From Acidobacteriota bacterium (lineage in GTDB: Bacteria; Acidobacteriota; Terriglobia; Bryobacterales; Bryobacteraceae), in assembly GCA_016213775.1 (NCBI GenBank), contig JACQZR010000120.1, positions 1-64,000 on the forward strand: DNA of 64,000 nucleotides. The letters run 5' to 3'. Position numbers and translations under genes: made by a program. Of this stretch, positions 36,007-44,815 are shown in pieces. Under the pieces are notes generated by a model, which did no database searches, was not told the DNA's origin, and saw nothing but the letters and a program-made list of their open reading frames with translations. Position 1 is the stretch's first letter; the number at the start of each line of letters is the position of its first letter.

Positions 36007-37032
36007 TCAGGCCGCTTTGATCTCCGTCCAGATGCGGTCGCGGAGGCGCTGCGCTTGCGCGGAGAGTGGTTCAAACCATTCGCCACGGGCCAGTGTTTGA
36101 TCATCGGGAAAGAGCACGGGATGATTGCGCAGGGGCTCGGGTAGCAGCGCGCGGGCCTTGGCGTTGACGGTGCTTTCGAGCTTCGACTCGGCCACGCGCA
36201 TCGCGACTTCGGGGCGCATCAGATAGTCGAGGAAGGCGTGCGCGATGTCGCTACGTTTGGACTCGCGGAGGATTGCCACGTTGTCGGCATACACCGCGTA
36301 AGCCTCCTTCGGATAGGCGAACGCGAGCCGCGAGCCGGCCGCTTCCATCGCCCGCATCGCGGTGGAGCGCCACACCTGTGCGGCCATCAGTTCGACCGCC
36401 ACCAACTGATCGCGGACAATCTCGTTGACGTAGGCCCGCAGCAGTTTCTTCTGGCCCTCTGCTTCACGCTGAGCCTTGGCGAGTTCGTTCGGATCGCCGG
36501 AGTTGAGCTTGTAGCCGAGCTTCTGCAGGCAGGCTCCGATCACTTCCGCGGGGTCGTCGAGCATAGTGAGCTTACCGGCAAATCGCGGCTGCCAGAGATC
36601 GGCCCAGGCTTGCGGAGCCGGCGTCAGGTTGGACTGATACAGGATGCCCGTCGCGCCCCACATGTAAGGCACGCAATGCCGAAGCTGCGGATCCCAATGG
36701 GGCTTCTGGAATCGGGGCTCCAGCGCATCCAGATGCTTGAGGCGCGCGTGGTCCAGTTCGGCGAGCAGGCCCAGTTCAAGCATGGGGCGGATGAAGTAGT
36801 TGGTGGGGAAGACGACGTCCCAACCGGAGTTGCCGGACATCACGCGGGCGAGCATCTCTTCGGCGCTCTCAAAGACTCCGTAGCGGACCTTGACCCCGAA
36901 CTCGCGTTCGAAGTTAGGGATGGTTTCCGGGGCTACGTATTCAGACCAGTTGAGGATGTTGAGACGCTGCGTGTTGGGGCGGTGGCAGCCGCTGAGGCCG
37001 GGCAGGCTAAGGAGGAAGATGCGGCGGTTCAT
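36007..37032 (-). CDS. potD: Polyamine ABC transporter substrate-binding lipoprotein
   Basis: This is a 341-aa periplasmic solute-binding protein of the spermidine/putrescine type. The N-terminus is a short lipoprotein signal with lipobox LSGC (residues 12-15). NILNWSEYVAPETIPNFE is the hallmark start of PotD/PotF, and GWDVVFPTNYFIRPM and PYMWGATGILY follow. It binds polyamines and delivers them to PotB/PotC. It overlaps potC by 4 bp and is the last gene of a potABCD operon. Mature length is normal for the family. Polyamine preference (spermidine or putrescine) cannot be told from sequence. Confidence 0.93.
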   Translation of the reverse strand: MNRRIFLLSLPGLSGCHRPNTQRLNILNWSEYVAPETIPNFEREFGVKVRYGVFESAEEMLARVMSGNSGWDVVFPTNYFIRPMLELGLLAELDHARLKHLDALEPRFQKPHWDPQLRHCVPYMWGATGILYQSNLTPAPQAWADLWQPRFAGKLTMLDDPAEVIGACLQKLGYKLNSGDPNELAKAQREAEGQKKLLRAYVNEIVRDQLVAVELMAAQVWRSTAMRAMEAAGSRLAFAYPKEAYAVYADNVAILRESKRSDIAHAFLDYLMRPEVAMRVAESKLESTVNAKARALLPEPLRNHPVLFPDDQTLARGEWFEPLSAQAQRLRDRIWTEIKAA

Positions 37033-37796
37033 GCCTTGTGCTCCAGACGGTCGCTGATCAGGATCAACACTCCGAGTGCCGTGACGATCAGCGTGGAGAT
37101 GGCGTTCACCGATGGGTTGAAGCCTTTGCGGGCCATCGAGTAGATCACCATCGGGAGCGTTTGCGAATCGACTCCGGCGACGAGGCTGGTGATAACGAAA
37201 TCATCGAACGAGGTAGTGAAGACGAGCAGCGCCGCGGAGGCGATGCCTGGGATCAACTGCGGCAATGTGACACGCAGGAAGGCCTGCCATTCCGTTGCGC
37301 CGAGATCCATGGCGGCCTCCTCTTGCGAGGCATCGAAGCCGCGCAGGCGGGCGGCGACTACCGTCACGACATAGGCCGTGCAGAACATCACGTGTGCCAG
37401 AATCACGGTGTGCATGCCGAGCGGCAGATGCAGAAAGCGGAAGATCCATTGGTAGAAGGCCAACAGCGCAATGCCCATCACGATCTCGGGCGTGACCAGC
37501 GAGAGGTACAACGTGGAACTGATCCAGAGCGAGCTGCGCTTCCACAGGCCGTAGGCGCAGAGCGTACCGATGATGGTGGCGAGGACCGTGGCGGCAATGG
37601 CGATGATCAGGCTGTTGATGGTGCCTTCACCAAGATCGGCGTCGGCGAAGGCGGCTTGATACCAGGTGATGGAGAAGCCTTCCCACCTGGTGAACCTGGA
37701 CGAGTTGAAGCTGAAGACCGCGAGCACCAGCAATGGCAGATGCAGGAAGGCGTAGGCGACCACGGCGTAGAGTGAGAGCCAACGGGAGTTCTTCAT
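37029..37796 (-). CDS. potC: Polyamine ABC transporter permease PotC
   Basis: This is a 255-aa inner-membrane permease with six predicted transmembrane segments. The cytoplasmic EAA loop is readable as DLGATEWQAFLRVTLPQLIPG (about residues 165-185), the coupling site for the ATPase PotA. AFYQWIFRFLHLPLGMHTV and the C-terminal SVNAISTLIV are typical of PotC. It overlaps both potB and potD by 4 bp, so the permease pair is translationally coupled and would be made in equal amounts. With PotB it forms the channel for spermidine or putrescine. Confidence 0.93.
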   Translation of the reverse strand: MKNSRWLSLYAVVAYAFLHLPLLVLAVFSFNSSRFTRWEGFSITWYQAAFADADLGEGTINSLIIAIAATVLATIIGTLCAYGLWKRSSLWISSTLYLSLVTPEIVMGIALLAFYQWIFRFLHLPLGMHTVILAHVMFCTAYVVTVVAARLRGFDASQEEAAMDLGATEWQAFLRVTLPQLIPGIASAALLVFTTSFDDFVITSLVAGVDSQTLPMVIYSMARKGFNPSVNAISTLIVTALGVLILISDRLEHKA

Positions 37797-38623
37797 AGCA
37801 GGCCCCCCTCTTTGCGGCGGAGAAGCGGCATCAGCAGGAGCATCACAAAGAGCATCAGGACCAGCGACAGCGCGGCTCCGAAGGGCCAGTCGCGGGCAGC
37901 GGTGAACTGGTTCTGCACTACGTTGCCGATCATGATCGTCTTGCCGCCGCCGAGCAGATCGGGGGTCAGGTACGCGCCGAGGCAGGAGATGAAGACGAGC
38001 ACGGAGCCTGCGCGGATGCCCGGCATCGAGAGCGGCAGGATCACTTGCATGAGTGCCGTGAGGGGACGTGCGCCGAGGTCGGCCGCCGCTTCCAGTAGCG
38101 ACTTGTCGAGCCGTTCGAGCGAGGCGTAGATCGGCAGGATGAGGAACGGGAGGTAGCCGTACACAAGGCCGATCATCACGGCGAACGGGTTGTACAGCAG
38201 CGGCAGCGGCTCGTTGATCAGACCCAGCGACTGTAGCGTGGTGTTGATGAGGCCGGTGTCGCGGAGCAGGAACATCCAGGCGTAGGTGCGGACGAGGAAA
38301 CTGGTCCAGAAGGGCAGCGCGACCAACGATAGATAGAGGTTGCGGCGTGGGCCGGAGCGCGAGATGAAGAGGGCCAGCGGAAAGCCCATCAGCAGGCAGA
38401 CGGTTGTCGCAATGGCCGAGTAGAGGACAGATCGCAGCAGGATGGATAAGTACAAAGGGTCAGCCAGCCGCGCGTAGTTCTCCCAGGTGAAGGGCTGTTC
38501 CACGCCGCCGTAAGGGCCGCGCGAGAGCACGCTGTAAGAGAAGATGATAGCCAGCGGAATGAGGAACAGGCCCCCGAGCATCAGCAGTGAGGGTGTGAGA
38601 CACCAGGCGCGCAGCCGGATCAT
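37793..38623 (-). CDS. potB: Polyamine ABC transporter permease PotB
   Basis: This is a 276-aa inner-membrane permease. Signature segments include PFWTSFLVRTYAWMFLLRDTG (about residues 110-130) and the EAA loop EAAADLGARPLTALMQVILPL (about 180-200). It pairs with PotC as the transmembrane channel. The start overlaps the end of potA by 4 bp and its end overlaps potC by 4 bp. N-terminal sequence MIRLRAWCLTPSLLMLGGLF forms the first membrane helix. Length and topology match the family. Confidence 0.93.
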   Translation of the reverse strand: MIRLRAWCLTPSLLMLGGLFLIPLAIIFSYSVLSRGPYGGVEQPFTWENYARLADPLYLSILLRSVLYSAIATTVCLLMGFPLALFISRSGPRRNLYLSLVALPFWTSFLVRTYAWMFLLRDTGLINTTLQSLGLINEPLPLLYNPFAVMIGLVYGYLPFLILPIYASLERLDKSLLEAAADLGARPLTALMQVILPLSMPGIRAGSVLVFISCLGAYLTPDLLGGGKTIMIGNVVQNQFTAARDWPFGAALSLVLMLFVMLLLMPLLRRKEGGLL

Positions 38624-39570
38624 AGCGTGATCTCGTCTTGGGGGAGCCAGTATACGTAGACCGTTTGGCCGGGCGCGAATGAGTGGTTCTCACGCTGGAC
38701 TTCGCTCACCATCACGCTGCCGTCCTCCAGGGTTGCTTCGACGTGATAGCAATTTCCGAGGAACATGGCGGAGCGGACGGTGGCGCGGCGCGATGGACCT
38801 TGCGGCGGGGTGGCCGATAGCTCAGTGGACTCGGGACGGATGCCGGTGTTGCCGAGCCAGTTGACGGGTCCGAGGAAGCCGGCAACGAAGCGGGTGGCGG
38901 GCTTCAGATACATCTCATGCGGAGGGCCTGTCTGTTCCACCTTGCCTTTGTTCATGACCGCGATGTGGTCAGACAGCGAGAGGGCTTCCTCCTGGTCGTG
39001 CGTGACCATGAGGAAGGTGATGCCGACGCGGCGCTGGAGGGCCTTCAACTCCGTGCGGACCTGCTTGCGGAGCTGCGGGTCGAGGGCACTGAGCGGCTCA
39101 TCGAGCAGCAGGACTTCCGGCTCCAGAACGAGCGCCCGGGCGAGAGCGACGCGTTGCTTCTCGCCGCCGGAGAGCTGGTGCGGGTAGCGGGATTCCTTGC
39201 CCGCCAGTTGGAGGAGATCGAGGACTTTGGAGACCGGTCCCGTAATGTCGGCTGTACCTTTGCGATGTAGGCCGAAGGCGATGTTGGCGCTGGCCGTCAT
39301 GTGCGGGAACAACGCGTAGCTCTGGAAGACCGTGGTGACGTTGCGCTCGTAGGGGCGCAGGTGTTCGATGCGCTCGCCGTTCAGCAGCATCGCTCCCGAG
39401 GTCGGTTCCTCAAAGCCGGCCACCATGCGGAGTGTGGTGGTCTTGCCGCAGCCAGATGGCCCAACCAGCGAGTACAGCGAACCGCGCGGGACGGTGAGCG
39501 AAACATCGTTGACGGCCTTGTGCTGGGCGTAGTGCTTGGATACCTGTTGGAGCTCAAGTACCGTGTCCAT
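38620..39570 (-). CDS. potA: Polyamine ABC transporter ATPase PotA
   Basis: This is a 316-aa ABC ATPase. Walker A is GPSGCGKTT (about residues 38-46), the Q-loop is TVFQSYALFPHMTA, the signature is LSGGEKQRVALARAL (about 134-148), Walker B is LLLDEPLSALD, and the switch His lies in MVTHDQEEA. A C-terminal TOBE-like regulatory domain follows (about 240-316). It powers polyamine import through PotBC. It begins only 3 bp past the stop of the HIT-like gene, so the operon may include that gene. The TOBE domain is shorter than in E. coli PotA. Confidence 0.93.
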   Translation of the reverse strand: MDTVLELQQVSKHYAQHKAVNDVSLTVPRGSLYSLVGPSGCGKTTTLRMVAGFEEPTSGAMLLNGERIEHLRPYERNVTTVFQSYALFPHMTASANIAFGLHRKGTADITGPVSKVLDLLQLAGKESRYPHQLSGGEKQRVALARALVLEPEVLLLDEPLSALDPQLRKQVRTELKALQRRVGITFLMVTHDQEEALSLSDHIAVMNKGKVEQTGPPHEMYLKPATRFVAGFLGPVNWLGNTGIRPESTELSATPPQGPSRRATVRSAMFLGNCYHVEATLEDGSVMVSEVQRENHSFAPGQTVYVYWLPQDEITL

Positions 39571-39573
39571 TGG

Positions 39574-40110
39574 TTATCGCACGAGAACGGTTTCGGTGAT
39601 CTGCTCGCCCGTGTGGACGTGCAGCTTGCCTTTGACTGGATGGACCCAGACGCCGGCGTGCGGCGGGACTGGGATGTCCTCAATGCGGGAGACGATCTTG
39701 AAGTTGGGCAGCTCGGCTACGGTGATGAAGCGGCCGATGTGAATGTGCGTGTGGCACTGGGTACGCACATCGGGACCGTTATAGGCGACGGCCCAGGCAT
39801 CCTCTCCGAAGAGTTCTTTGCCCTTGGTGATGGCGGCTTTCCAGAGGGCAGTCCGCTCGCCATGCGACATGTCGTGAAGCGGATGGTTGGCGGGCAGGTG
39901 GCGCGAAGGTAGCGCGAGCCAGCGGTTGGGCTTTCGCGGGTTGATGTCTTTGAGGTAGAAGATTGGCTCGGCGCTATGTTTGATGGCCTCATTGCAAAGG
40001 CTGCAGTTGCGGGTCTTGAGCGTTTCGGGATTGGCCGGATCGCAGATGCAGGCGCCGGGCGCGGCGGGGTTTTGTGCCTCGACGGTTAGGGCCAGGGCGA
40101 GAACGAGCAT
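39574..40110 (-). CDS. Exported HIT-like protein
   Basis: The protein is about 178 aa with a histidine-triad-like motif QCHTHIHIGRF near residue 110, recalling HIT or CDP-diacylglycerol pyrophosphatase enzymes, which hydrolyse nucleotide phosphate esters. A CxxC (CSLC) and CIC lie near the N-terminus. The ATG at 40110 gives a short hydrophobic start (MLVLALALTVEAQ) with no basic residues and no ribosome site. The bases directly before it are the 9-bp hairpin of a dispersed repeat. The native 5' end may therefore have been displaced by the repeat. It is followed by potA after 3 bp. Its substrate is unknown. Confidence 0.65.
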   Translation of the reverse strand: MLVLALALTVEAQNPAAPGACICDPANPETLKTRNCSLCNEAIKHSAEPIFYLKDINPRKPNRWLALPSRHLPANHPLHDMSHGERTALWKAAITKGKELFGEDAWAVAYNGPDVRTQCHTHIHIGRFITVAELPNFKIVSRIEDIPVPPHAGVWVHPVKGKLHVHTGEQITETVLVR

Positions 40111-40152
40111 GCCCGGCTTGGAAAAGCCGGGCGCGGCCAGGATTGGCCGCCC
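40111..40152. repeat. Double-hairpin repeat, second copy
   Basis: A 9-bp stem with loop GGAA (40111-40132) is followed at once by the 7-bp GCGGCCA/TGGCCGC stem with loop GGAT (40133-40152). The second stem and both loops are identical to the copy at 18316-18355. The first stem differs at four positions of its 5' arm and all remain paired, so structure rather than sequence is conserved. It touches the start codon of the HIT-like gene. Confidence 0.75.
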
Positions 40153-40183
40153 TACATGATGTTGAGCGGGCATCGGCATAGGG

Positions 40184-40561
40184 CTAGCCGCGCATGTGCG
40201 TGAGGGCGCCAATGAAAGCGACGAAGGCACCGGCTACGTATGCTAGAGCCCAGTAGAAAGCGTTGGCATCAGCATAGCGGTGGCCCGAGAAGAGGACCCC
40301 GTTGACAGCGAGCACCAGGACGATCAAGGCGTAGAGGGCGAAGAGGAACTTCATCTTGCCCTTGATGGCCTGGTAGACGGAAAGAAGACCTACGAATCCG
40401 ATTCCGGCAAGAGTGTAGACGAGGGTCTTGCCGGACCACGGTAAGAAGTCGATGTTCATGTTGTAAGCGCCATCGATCAAACCGAAGGCGCCTATGGCAA
40501 ATAACAAGAAGGCCAGAGGCAGATGAAAGATAAAACTATAGAGTCTGAGAAGCAGTTTCAC
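40184..40561 (-). CDS. Small four-helix membrane protein
   Basis: This is a 125-aa protein with four predicted membrane helices (about residues 8-32, 45-66, 70-92 and 98-120) and short loops. I do not recognise the family. It is the first gene of a minus-strand run leading through the HIT-like gene to potABCD. A double-hairpin repeat lies between it and the HIT-like start. Function is unknown. Confidence 0.7.
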   Translation of the reverse strand: MKLLLRLYSFIFHLPLAFLLFAIGAFGLIDGAYNMNIDFLPWSGKTLVYTLAGIGFVGLLSVYQAIKGKMKFLFALYALIVLVLAVNGVLFSGHRYADANAFYWALAYVAGAFVAFIGALTHMRG

Positions 40562-40602
40562 TCGATGCTCCTAAAGCGGTTTATTGTATCAGGCGGAGAT
40601 GC

Positions 40603-42936
40603 TCAAACGCGAAGATCGAACCCAAGGCTCCGCATGCCGGAAATGATGTTGTCGCGAACGGCGGCGACCTCCTCGCTGGACAGGGTACGGTCCTGAGCGG
40701 CAATCGTGAGGCGGAAGCTGACGGACTTCTGGCCTTCCGCGAGAGGGGCCCCTTCGTATTGACGGAGGAAGTCGAGCGCTTCGAGCTGAGGACCGGCGTG
40801 CTGGCGCAGAAGCTTTTCGATGTCGCCGGTCAGAGTGCGTTGCAATGTGACGACAGACAGGTCAAAGGCGCTGGATGGGAAGCGGCGGATGGGCTTGTAG
40901 CGCTTGTCCGCGGCGCCAAGCGATTCAACAACGCCGAGGTTGACATCCACCAGGACCGCGCGGCCTTCGACGTAGTTGGGGTGGAACTCGAAGATGCGCC
41001 CGGCCCTCTGGCCCCACCAGAGGATGTCAGCCGTGCGCGAGGGATGTTCGAATGCGCGGGCTTCGGCGGGCTTCAATTCGCAGCCGGGGAGAATGCATTC
41101 GGCGAGCCGTTTTGCCTCGAAGAAGGGGCCCTGCTCTTTGGTCTTCTGATAGACGGCGGCGGCGAGGTGCGACACTTCGTCGGGTAGCGAGCCTTCCTTC
41201 CTGTGGATCTCGTAACCGATTTCGAACAGGCGGAACTGGTCGTAATGGCGGGCGTTATCCTGGATGTTTTTCCAGAGGCCGGGGATCAGGCTGAGACGCA
41301 TCAGGCTCTGATCGCTCGATATCGGATTGAGAACTTTGAGGTGCGCCTCGGGCGCGAAGCCGAAGTGCGCGGCGGTCTCTTCGCTGAGGAACGAGTAGTT
41401 GTAGACTTCGTCGAAACCCTGCGCGGCAACGAGCGCACGGAGGGCTCGATGGGCCTTGCGGCGAGGGTTGTCGTGCGGCGGCACTGTGGGGGTGGCTGGT
41501 GCGACCGGCGTAATTGTGGCGTAGCCGATCATGCGGCCGATTTCCTCCACCAGGTCATCCTTGATCGAGATGTCCTTGGTGGCGCGCCATGAGGGGACAG
41601 TGACGGTGAAAACGCCGGGGCCGGATTCGGTGACACCGAAACTCAGTGCCTCAAGGATGGAGCGGACTTCGGCGGCGGTGATGTCACGGCCCAGCTTGCG
41701 AATGAGCCAGGGCATTTCCAGGCGGATGGCTGGGGTGTCCTTCGGCGGCGCGGCGAGATCGGCGAGACCGCCTACGATGCGGATGCCCGGGCAGATCCGG
41801 CGAAGGAGTGCGACTGCGCGGGCGAGACCGCGCGTGGTGTTGGCCGGGTCCTGCGATTTTTCGAAGCGCATCGAGGCATCGGTCCGTAGCTTGAGGCGCA
41901 TCGAGGTCCGGCGGACGTTGGCCGCATGGAAGTTGGCGGACTCGAAAACGATGCGGGTTGTCGATGGTCCGATGGCACTGTCGTTGCCGCCGATTACTCC
42001 GGCGAGTGCGATGGGTCCGGCACTATCCGCGATCACCAGGGCAGCGGGTGTCAGGTGGTAGGATTCGCCATTCAGGGCCGTCATGCGCTCGTTGTCGTTG
42101 GCGTTGCGAACGAAGATGGTGTCGCCGTCGAGCTTGTCCGCATCAAAGGCGTGCATAGGTTGGCCGAGTTCGGCCATGACATAGTTGGTGATGTCGACGA
42201 CGTTGCTGATGGGGTTCAGGCCGACCGCCTGGAGACGGTATTGCAGCCAGAGGGGAGAGTCCTCGATCTTGACGTTGTCGATGACGAGCGCGGAGTAGCG
42301 CGGGCACCGGGTGAAGTCCTCGTTGGCGATCTTGATCGCCGGCGGATCGGTGGGCACCAGCGCCGGGTTTACCGGGTCGCGAAGAGGGCAGGCCGTTATG
42401 GCGGCCACTTCCCGGGCCATGCCGTAGTGACCCCAGAGGTCGGGCCGGTGGGTGAGCGACTTGTTGTCGACTTCGATGATGTGGTCTGGGGCGAGCGCCG
42501 GCAGCGGGGTGCCAGGGACCGCGTCGAGTTCGACGATGCCTTCGTGGTCTTTATTAATGCCGAGTTCGGCGGCGGAGCAGAGCATACCGTCGGATTCGAC
42601 ACCTTCGATGATGCGCCGGGAGATGTCGGTTTTGTCGAATTTTGTTCCCGGAGGGGCGTATGCAGTGACGATGCCGGGCCGGCAGTTTGAGGCTCCGCAG
42701 ACGACTGTACGGAGGCCTAGTGAGCCGGCGTCGATGGTGGCTTTGCGGTTGTGGGAGCCGGGGCTTATGGGTTCGACCGTGAGGACTCTGGCGGCTACGG
42801 TGGTGGCGAAGTGCTCGCCAACGGGTTCGAGGCCTTCGCATTCGGCGGTCTTGAGGGTCATCAGGCGGAGGAGGTCAGACGGCTCAGTGGAGAGAGTGGG
42901 GACCAGCTCACGGAGCCAGTTGTAGGAGAAGTTCAT
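40603..42936 (-). CDS. pheT: Phenylalanine-tRNA ligase beta subunit
   Basis: The protein is 777 aa, the normal size for PheT. The start at 42936 begins with the universal MNFSYNWLRELV; an upstream ATG at 42975 adds 13 residues and is rejected. Domains in order are the tRNA-binding EMAP-like fold (about 40-150), B3/B4 editing domain (about 215-385, with RCPRYSALVIDNV), B5 (about 400-470), the catalytic-like core (KVLNPISSDQSLMRLSLIPG) and the C-terminal anticodon-binding domain (YKPIRRFPSSAFDLSVV). It forms the alpha2-beta2 enzyme with PheS, encoded upstream across a 231-bp gap that contains a hairpin repeat. Confidence 0.97.
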   Translation of the reverse strand: MNFSYNWLRELVPTLSTEPSDLLRLMTLKTAECEGLEPVGEHFATTVAARVLTVEPISPGSHNRKATIDAGSLGLRTVVCGASNCRPGIVTAYAPPGTKFDKTDISRRIIEGVESDGMLCSAAELGINKDHEGIVELDAVPGTPLPALAPDHIIEVDNKSLTHRPDLWGHYGMAREVAAITACPLRDPVNPALVPTDPPAIKIANEDFTRCPRYSALVIDNVKIEDSPLWLQYRLQAVGLNPISNVVDITNYVMAELGQPMHAFDADKLDGDTIFVRNANDNERMTALNGESYHLTPAALVIADSAGPIALAGVIGGNDSAIGPSTTRIVFESANFHAANVRRTSMRLKLRTDASMRFEKSQDPANTTRGLARAVALLRRICPGIRIVGGLADLAAPPKDTPAIRLEMPWLIRKLGRDITAAEVRSILEALSFGVTESGPGVFTVTVPSWRATKDISIKDDLVEEIGRMIGYATITPVAPATPTVPPHDNPRRKAHRALRALVAAQGFDEVYNYSFLSEETAAHFGFAPEAHLKVLNPISSDQSLMRLSLIPGLWKNIQDNARHYDQFRLFEIGYEIHRKEGSLPDEVSHLAAAVYQKTKEQGPFFEAKRLAECILPGCELKPAEARAFEHPSRTADILWWGQRAGRIFEFHPNYVEGRAVLVDVNLGVVESLGAADKRYKPIRRFPSSAFDLSVVTLQRTLTGDIEKLLRQHAGPQLEALDFLRQYEGAPLAEGQKSVSFRLTIAAQDRTLSSEEVAAVRDNIISGMRSLGFDLRV

Positions 42937-43167
42937 TGGGGCCTCGCGTGGGAACTCGTGGCCACAGATAAACACTGATGACCTCGCCCCGATGGATGAA
43001 AATGGACTCGCGGAGGCGGGACTGAAGTCCCGCGCAGGCTGAAGCCTGCCCCACAGGGCGGCAGAATGTCCAATGGACGGTTATTTTCGGAACAACACTG
43101 ATGAACACTGATGGGATTTGAATGCGGCATTGGTGTCGGAGTGTCGAGTTTGGTTACGTGGGGCATT
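42937..43167. other. Intergenic region between pheS and pheT
   Basis: These 231 bp lie between two genes that are often adjacent or close. A double-hairpin repeat occupies 43016-43049, followed by a short conserved tail. I see no gene and no clear promoter for pheT. The repeat may have inserted into an original short spacer. Confidence 0.5.
43016..43071. repeat. Related double-hairpin repeat, third copy
   Basis: GCGGGACT-GA-AGTCCCGC (43016-43033) and GCAGGCT-GA-AGCCTGC (43034-43049) are perfect tandem stem-loops. The tail CCCACAGGGCGGCAGAATGTCC resembles the tail of the first copy (18356-18375). The stems and loops differ from the other two copies, so it is a cousin, not an identical element. 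Confidence 0.6.
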
Positions 43168-44211
43168 TCAGAACTGCCTTAAGAAACGGAGATCACCGCC
43201 CTGGAGATGGCGGATATCGTCGATGGCGTAGCGCATCATTACTAAACGGGTGAGGCCGAGGCCGAAGGCGAAGCCGCCGTAGACTTCGGGATCGAGGCCG
43301 CCCATGCGGAGGACGTTGGGGTTGACCAGCCCGCAGGGCAGGAGTTCCACCCAGCCGGATTGTTTGCAGACGGGGCAGCCGGGACCACCGCAGATGAGGC
43401 ATTGAATGTCGAGTTCAAAGCCGGGTTCGACGAAGGGGAAGTAGCCGGGACGGAGACGGACGGTGACTTCGCGTTTGAAGATGTGAGTGAGGAGCGTCTT
43501 CATGAAGAAGAGCATGTGGGCGATGGAGACGTTTTTGTCGACCATCATGCCTTCGAGCTGATAGAACGTGTGCTCGTGTGAGGGGTCCACCTCTTCGTTT
43601 CGGAAGACGCGGCCGGGAGCGATCATCAGCAGCGGTGTCCCATGCTCCAGCAGTTCCGGGCCTAGCTTCGCCATGCCGCGGACCTGCACCGGCGAGGTAT
43701 GGGTGCGGAGGACGTAGTTGTCTTCCAGCCAGAAGGTGTCCTGCATGTCGCGGGCAGGATGGTCGGCTGGGATGTTGAGGGCGTCGAAGTTGTTGTATTC
43801 GGTTTCGACTTCAGGACCGTCAAGGACAGCGGCACCCATGGAAGTGAAAAGGTCTTCGAGCTCCTGCTGGATCTGCGTGAGAGGGTGCAACGAACCCGGG
43901 CGGACGCCTGGCGCGGGCAGGGTGACATCGAGCCATTCGGCGTCGAGACGGGCTGAAAGCGCGGCGGCGGCGAAGGAATTCTGGCGCGCTTCGAGCGCCG
44001 CTTCGAGCTGCGTTTTAGCTTCGTTCAGGAGCTTGCCGATGACCTTCTTCTCGTCGGGCGGGAGCTTGCCCATGCCTCTACTGATTTCGGCGAGCGCGCC
44101 TTTGCGGCCGAGGACCTCGACGCGCACGGCTTCGAGCGCATCGGGTGTGAGTGCGGCGGCGATGCGGGCCTGTGCGTCGCGAGACAGGGATTCCAGTTGA
44201 GATTCCAGCAT
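43168..44211 (-). CDS. pheS: Phenylalanine-tRNA ligase alpha subunit
   Basis: This 347-aa protein has the usual N-terminal coiled coil (about residues 1-85) and the class II synthetase core. Family landmarks include HPLTQIQQELEDLFTSMGA, a motif 2 in FRNEEVDPSHEHTFYQLEG and motif 3 in GFAFGLGLTRLVMMRYAI. A CxxC pair (GCPVC) is present. It precedes pheT in the same direction. Length and motifs are standard and the function is secure. Confidence 0.97.
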   Translation of the reverse strand: MLESQLESLSRDAQARIAAALTPDALEAVRVEVLGRKGALAEISRGMGKLPPDEKKVIGKLLNEAKTQLEAALEARQNSFAAAALSARLDAEWLDVTLPAPGVRPGSLHPLTQIQQELEDLFTSMGAAVLDGPEVETEYNNFDALNIPADHPARDMQDTFWLEDNYVLRTHTSPVQVRGMAKLGPELLEHGTPLLMIAPGRVFRNEEVDPSHEHTFYQLEGMMVDKNVSIAHMLFFMKTLLTHIFKREVTVRLRPGYFPFVEPGFELDIQCLICGGPGCPVCKQSGWVELLPCGLVNPNVLRMGGLDPEVYGGFAFGLGLTRLVMMRYAIDDIRHLQGGDLRFLRQF

Positions 44212-44256
44212 TTCGGGGAATCTTTTATTGTAGCGCCGAGAGCATGTGGAGTCTTG

Positions 44257-44790
44257 TCACCGCTGCGGGCGGATAGGGCTGAAGGCGTCCAACTGTTTCT
44301 CAATCTGATCGAGCCGTTCCTGCAGTTCGGTGAGTTTCGCCTTCTCGTTGCGCAGTTCCCCCGAGAGTGTGGATTGCTGCACACGGAGTTGTTGTTCGTG
44401 CTCGGTCTGCTCGCCGCCGCATTCGCTCCGGCGCTTGTACTGCGCCAATATCTGTTCCAGTTGCTTGCGCTGGTTGGGCTCTTGGGTGGAGGCAAGGCGG
44501 TCTTCGGTGTCCTTGACGATCCGCGTCACCTCGACGCGTGCGCGTTCGATGTTCTCCAATTGCGAATTGACACCAGTGCTGCGATCCTCCAGGCGTTTGA
44601 CAACCTGTTCTTGAAGCTGCATCCGGTGGAGCAGCAACTGGACACGCTGCGACACCACCGCCAGGGTTTGGAGATCCTGTCTGAGCTGGCGTACTTCCTG
44701 TAACAGGAAGATCAGCGTGGGAGAATCGGCGGTGGTTTGTGCTCCCGCCAGGACAGCGGCGGAGAATAGCAAGAAAAGGATTCGCTGCAT
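44257..44790 (-). CDS. Exported coiled-coil protein of unknown function
   Basis: The protein is 177 aa. The start at 44790 gives a signal peptide (MQRILFLLFSAAVLAGAQ); the frame upstream to 44964 would run antisense through the amidohydrolase gene and is rejected. The mature part is almost entirely a long, charged coiled coil (about residues 30-175) rich in Gln, Glu, Leu and Arg, without any catalytic motif. It ends at SPIRPQR. It follows the amidohydrolase after 25 bp. No family is recognised; a structural or scaffold role in the envelope is possible. Confidence 0.75.
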   Translation of the reverse strand: MQRILFLLFSAAVLAGAQTTADSPTLIFLLQEVRQLRQDLQTLAVVSQRVQLLLHRMQLQEQVVKRLEDRSTGVNSQLENIERARVEVTRIVKDTEDRLASTQEPNQRKQLEQILAQYKRRSECGGEQTEHEQQLRVQQSTLSGELRNEKAKLTELQERLDQIEKQLDAFSPIRPQR

Positions 44791-44815
44791 GTTACCTCGT
44801 CTGCACGATAGCAAC

